A stretch of 19,056 bases of DNA from Bacteroidota bacterium (GTDB taxonomy: Bacteria; Bacteroidota; Ignavibacteria; Kapaibacteriales; UBA2268), in assembly GCA_024280675.1 (NCBI GenBank), contig JAJRPT010000237.1:1-19056 (forward strand), read 5' to 3'. Both the position numbers and the translations under genes were made by a program. How positions within the stretch are numbered: position 1 is the first letter of the stretch; the number at the start of each line of letters is the position of its first letter. The notes under the pieces were generated by a model that saw only the letters and a program-made list of their open reading frames with translations, did no database searches and was not told the DNA's origin. Shown here in pieces: positions 16,201 through 19,056 of this stretch.

Positions 16201-19056
16201 TTTGAGCTTCTTATAATTAAATAAGTCAAGCTGATGGAAGATACGAACTGCCATTCGTTCTTCGCCATACCTGAGATTCTTGACAGAAACAGTCAAGGAC
16301 TGCTCGTTTAGTTTGATATTCTGATTAGGGTCTGGTGTGTTGAACTGGCGTGGAGCCCTCACACCGGGCGGCATTGTGTAATAATCTGGGGCTCGTGCGT
16401 TATCGAAAATATTTACAAATGCAACACTCATCACCGAATCATCGGGCTCGACATTTGATTGGAAGTTGGATATGCGTTGCCAGTGTGAGCCAACAAGTGC
16501 CCAGTCTGCAATCTGTGCTTTGAAAACTCCACCTTGTGCCACAAGACGAATGTATTGGATGTTAGAAAATGTTGCATTGGGATGAGCAATAGTTGGTTTG
16601 CGAATTGGAATTCTAAACTGCCACCAGCCATTAGCAGGATTACCACCAACAATTTGTGGATTCGAGTCTGGGTCAAGGTCGGCAATGTTGATTTCATATC
16701 TAAAATAAGAATTGTCGAGTGCAACCGCCGTCCCATTGTTTGGGTTCAGTATCTCCGAATCCGGGAACTTGCCAGAGGAAGCCTGTCTTGAATTATTCTC
16801 ATAATTATTATAACGAATGAAATCTTCGGGGTCTCTTTGAGCGTCATCCTTGTTGAAATTAAATGAATAATCGTCCCGGGCGGGGTCAGCCTCTTGGTTC
16901 AAAGGAAAAGGATAAGGCTCTTTTTTGATTGCATTCTCTGAATCATCTTCTATCTCGCCACGCTCCATTTGATTGTTCATTGCATCGATACCAAGGTCTT
17001 CGCCCTCGTCTATCATTCCATTAATCTGGGGCGAATCCCTTGTGATGCCATCTTCTGTGTCATGGAGTTTATTTGGTATGACATCTTCGGAAATTTGACC
17101 CAAATCAAGATACAGCTTGGTCGTTCCTTTATTTTGGGCATTGATTTTCATACGTATTTCAATGAATTCAATATTCTCTGTATCAAAATTTGTATTGAAT
17201 GAAGAAAATAATCTCTGCATTCCGCCCCAAACCCTGTTTCTGATTATCCTTCCATCTTCTCCAGTCGAATCGACGTACTTGTTTGCTGGGTCATAATGTT
17301 CTCCATTTCGCTCGTCTAGGAATTTTTCATTACGATTGTAAATACCACGTTTGTCAGGATCGAAATGAATCTCGAGTGGGCTGATTCTGGTTTGTCCGAC
17401 TACATTTTCTTGGTTGGGCCAAATATTTACTTTCCTCTCCCTTCCAATAAAATATTGGAACCAGTACATCTCCCCCCTTTGAAGTGATGACATCTCGCTT
17501 GTCTTATCGAGTGGATCGTTTACAGGGGGCGAGGAATATGACCAAAGTGAAGGGTTCAAGCCAAGTGTGATTCTGCGTTGAGCTCCCTCGAAATCATCAA
17601 TATAGACAACGGATTCTCCGTCATCGGATGGAATCTCAGACTTCCTTTTATTTGGCTCAGGGATTATCATCGCCCATTCTGCGGTTAAATCTATTGTTGA
17701 TTTCGATTTTGTATCATAGAAAGGCAGTGCGTCTAGTGCCTTGGTGATCCAAGGGGTATCCCAGTCCATTGTATAATCAAAGCCAAGCATTGTGTTTGCC
17801 ACAGGTTCTTGTCCGAGTTGCACCCTATCGACCACCGCCGCTTGATTATAGTGCATGAATGTAAAACCAATATCTGAACGAATAGCACGCTTTTTAAATA
17901 AATTATAGTCGGCCCTCAGTCCAGCCAATGTTTTGGTGGCGACTTGGAATATGTCTTGCTGCTCGAACTCCACCTTAATATTAGCATTAGGCAACAATGC
18001 ACGAGGGTTTCTTAGTTGAACCGTCCCTGATATGTAATCGACGACATAATCTTGATACTCCCTTAGTTGTACACCATCGAGTAAAACACGTACAGATCCA
18101 GGGGACAAATTAAATGCACCAAGCCGGATTCTATTGGAAGACTTTCCCGCAACCTCACCCGATATTACAAAACGGTCTCGCGCGGTGTTCTGCCGGGCGA
18201 CATCGTATGTGGTGTCGTAGACATCGTGGAATGTGTATTTGTTTGCAACATTTCGCCTGCCAAGTTTGTCGAAATACTCTTCCAATCCCTCGCCAAATGG
18301 TTCAAGTGATGGGAATGTAATTTCTCCTCTTCTTGCATTAAAATATGGTTCCCTCATATCAAACTCACCGTCGGGACGTGCTTGACCAGATTTGTCAGAC
18401 CTGTCAATTCCCAGTATAGTCACAATTTTCTCTGCCGAGCCTTCCAGCACATCCACCGAATCGTTGGACTCACGCACATAATAAACTCCAATCGTAGACT
18501 CTTCGGCTTGGACATTGCTTGCCGAAAGATTATAAATGTTTTTCATCTGACGTGACCAAATGTTCTTGTAGTTTGGTTGCATGTTTGAGCGGTAAACTAA
18601 TTTCAACACCAGCATTTGCGGATCGGTTGGGTCTCTTTTCCCAGACAGGTACTCTACGCTTTCACTCGAAAGATTCCCAACATAGAGATCGTCCTCTGGG
18701 CCAAAACCCGGACCCTCAATTCGGTAGGATACGGCATAGTGTTTGTCGGGTGAGAGATTCTCTATTCTAAGCGTCCCAAGAGTATAATCTACCTCCCACT
18801 TGGTCGAATCAAGTAGTTGAAACCTGCCCTTTTCTACCTCGCCCGTTCGTACCACCTTGTCATAGACCGATTGAGGGTATTTTTCGCCCCTGCCTATCTC
18901 CTCTAGCATATCGATTGCAATGGCTTCGTGTACCTTGGTGTTTGTGGCCTGTGTGGTAGATTCCCAAACATCAATTTCCTTAATTGCCAGATGGTCAAAT
19001 CCTGGAGGAAGGATGGGGGTGGAGTGCTTGAAATATTCTTTGTAAACTCTTTTGTA
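13207..19056 (-). CDS. sprA: SprA/Sov, outer-membrane translocon of the type IX secretion system, N-terminal part missing
   Basis: The frame is open from the stop at 13207-13209 to the right edge, giving the C-terminal 1949 residues; the first methionine in view (18909) is internal, since recognisable family sequence (AIKEIDVWESTTQ) lies upstream of it. SprA is usually about 2300-2500 aa and forms a very large beta-barrel (36 strands in the published Flavobacterium structure) through which folded CTD-bearing proteins cross the outer membrane. Family marks include NLSPGSVRVLLDGVQLREYQD-type strands near 18060-18110, the conserved YIDDFEGA motif (about 17583-17609), NEQSLTV with the FIHGDGS region (about 16185-16300), EIDFDPD-like EIHFDPDKRGIY (about 17340-17375), and many amphipathic barrel strands up to the final VGLDVRLSIAGGR. 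An acidic segment around 16850-17050 corresponds to the variable DEGED-type loop of the family. No frameshift or stop is seen. The likely cargo gene at 837-2018 shows that the system is used here. Confidence 0.95.
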   Translation of the reverse strand, partial: YKRVYKEYFKHSTPILPPGFDHLAIKEIDVWESTTQATNTKVHEAIAIDMLEEIGRGEKYPQSVYDKVVRTGEVEKGRFQLLDSTKWEVDYTLGTLRIENLSPDKHYAVSYRIEGPGFGPEDDLYVGNLSSESVEYLSGKRDPTDPQMLVLKLVYRSNMQPNYKNIWSRQMKNIYNLSASNVQAEESTIGVYYVRESNDSVDVLEGSAEKIVTILGIDRSDKSGQARPDGEFDMREPYFNARRGEITFPSLEPFGEGLEEYFDKLGRRNVANKYTFHDVYDTTYDVARQNTARDRFVISGEVAGKSSNRIRLGAFNLSPGSVRVLLDGVQLREYQDYVVDYISGTVQLRNPRALLPNANIKVEFEQQDIFQVATKTLAGLRADYNLFKKRAIRSDIGFTFMHYNQAAVVDRVQLGQEPVANTMLGFDYTMDWDTPWITKALDALPFYDTKSKSTIDLTAEWAMIIPEPNKRKSEIPSDDGESVVYIDDFEGAQRRITLGLNPSLWSYSSPPVNDPLDKTSEMSSLQRGEMYWFQYFIGRERKVNIWPNQENVVGQTRISPLEIHFDPDKRGIYNRNEKFLDERNGEHYDPANKYVDSTGEDGRIIRNRVWGGMQRLFSSFNTNFDTENIEFIEIRMKINAQNKGTTKLYLDLGQISEDVIPNKLHDTEDGITRDSPQINGMIDEGEDLGIDAMNNQMERGEIEDDSENAIKKEPYPFPLNQEADPARDDYSFNFNKDDAQRDPEDFIRYNNYENNSRQASSGKFPDSEILNPNNGTAVALDNSYFRYEINIADLDPDSNPQIVGGNPANGWWQFRIPIRKPTIAHPNATFSNIQYIRLVAQGGVFKAQIADWALVGSHWQRISNFQSNVEPDDSVMSVAFVNIFDNARAPDYYTMPPGVRAPRQFNTPDPNQNIKLNEQSLTVSVKNLRYGEERMAVRIFHQLDLFNYKKLKFFIHGDGSLPMSVERGSIPKANVFVRFGTDSGNYYEYRRPLTRGWQDVDIDLKFLTEKKLEQIISNAQMSKRKTFVDSKDPMATYAVRGSPILTNVRFFGIGIENPSEQFPNELTTSLWFNELRLIDAKDDTDWAARASINMKLADFGTVNATYNRREPKFHQLEERFGDRNTQGDFSFTTQGNFEKFLPKGFKRAKIPITYSHSEYNTNPELIANSDVEMELVYKTARTLGKSESESQSIADSIRERSQTLRVQDSWAITGLKLGIPVRHWSVNQTVNKLIFSYSYAQEYERNPIYSEKFYWVWDMELGYANKIPDLLTLKPLTVLKDMPILGVYNKWKLNFLPSQIGGNLKMQRGRRTEQSRYLTFASPVIRDFTAERNANFTWKLSQGGFLSPSFDYNFTTRSTLLELEQELSGRQRTGGEIFDEMFFGPKGINWGQNTQHNQNVTISFRPLMPDFWGFSRQMSLTGSYSSDYTWNDPLQPDKTIADIAKNAQYGASLRMKMDFKLKRLADSWFGSENLTGPPDGYLDSSLTKSIFRNIGRTFKFIFLDYDKINFKFNQSTNSTNPAVYGQTGMENFWTRGLVGGDSELDFGPSFPYQMGLISNPHGSIGITSSDGFPYFGFNTKPGLRPPNANFTDSYRQTNKFDISTSRPLWPGAVLDLKWETSTGYNLTKQIKTDADGVQFIKFSNGNETLERSYISLPSVFGLNLFDNNVENIVSLFEQNRAILEADPEFQKLDDVGKNRKINELLSQSFYDGLEAFSFSGASIGRFLPSLNWAIRWEGLEKWGIWNDYLKKIQVDHAYLSRYSESVRIDDNGRAIQNQQVNTGFQPVIGITFSFLEDKMDGTLTGSVKWNNTNGYNLNSAAKSTITSQQSNEFTAQAAYTLNSFQFKLLGISLENELEFSFTGSYKFNGRGTFDIMDTESFEGGEQRGRVLDGSTVIYIEPRIRYSLSKRLTASFFVRYDGTFNEGAANPGFYSTQVGLDVRLSIAGGR

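Overview
The window most likely comes from a Bacteroidota or Chlorobiota-type bacterium of the FCB group. It carries most of a sprA/sov gene (the type IX secretion translocon), a secreted PKD protein with a type A T9SS sorting domain, a methyltransferase of the Bacteroidota-typical THUMP-like (PG_1098) kind, a metal pump fused to its outer-membrane channel, and a promoter matching the Bacteroidota form TTG-N20-TAnnTTTG. The DNA is AT-rich. I cannot resolve the lineage further; some SprA wording looks more Ignavibacteria/Kapabacteria-like than flavobacterial, but that is only an impression.

Layout. Positions 1-5565 are all on the minus strand. In transcription order they hold a cation/proton antiporter, ligA, a T9SS cargo protein and the start of a SAM-dependent methyltransferase that runs off the left edge. 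A 138-bp divergent gap then separates these from a plus-strand block (5704-13167): rpmG (ribosomal protein L33), followed by a heavy-metal efflux cluster. The cluster holds a small exported Cys/His-containing protein, a CzcA-type RND pump fused to a TolC-family channel, a CzcB-type lipoprotein adaptor with a long histidine-rich N-terminus, and an unrecognised four-helix membrane protein. The right third (13207-19056, minus strand) is the C-terminal 1949 residues of SprA, which continues past the right edge.

How the genes work together. The CzcA-OMF fusion and the CzcB lipoprotein together supply all three layers of an envelope-spanning metal exporter (inner membrane, periplasm, outer membrane). 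The periplasmic loop of the pump reads like the Co/Zn/Cd class rather than the Cu/Ag class. SprA is the outer-membrane pore through which proteins such as the PKD/sorting-domain protein at 837-2018 would be exported. ligA and rpmG are housekeeping genes.

Points worth a second look are a LigA that lacks all four zinc-finger cysteines, the pump-channel fusion with a signal-like junction, the two unrecognised proteins of the metal cluster, and mutually exclusive inverted repeats just before czcA. I found no tRNA, rRNA, CRISPR array, insertion sequence or phage gene. No stretch over 300 bp lacks a gene. I see no clear sign of a wholly new multi-gene system.
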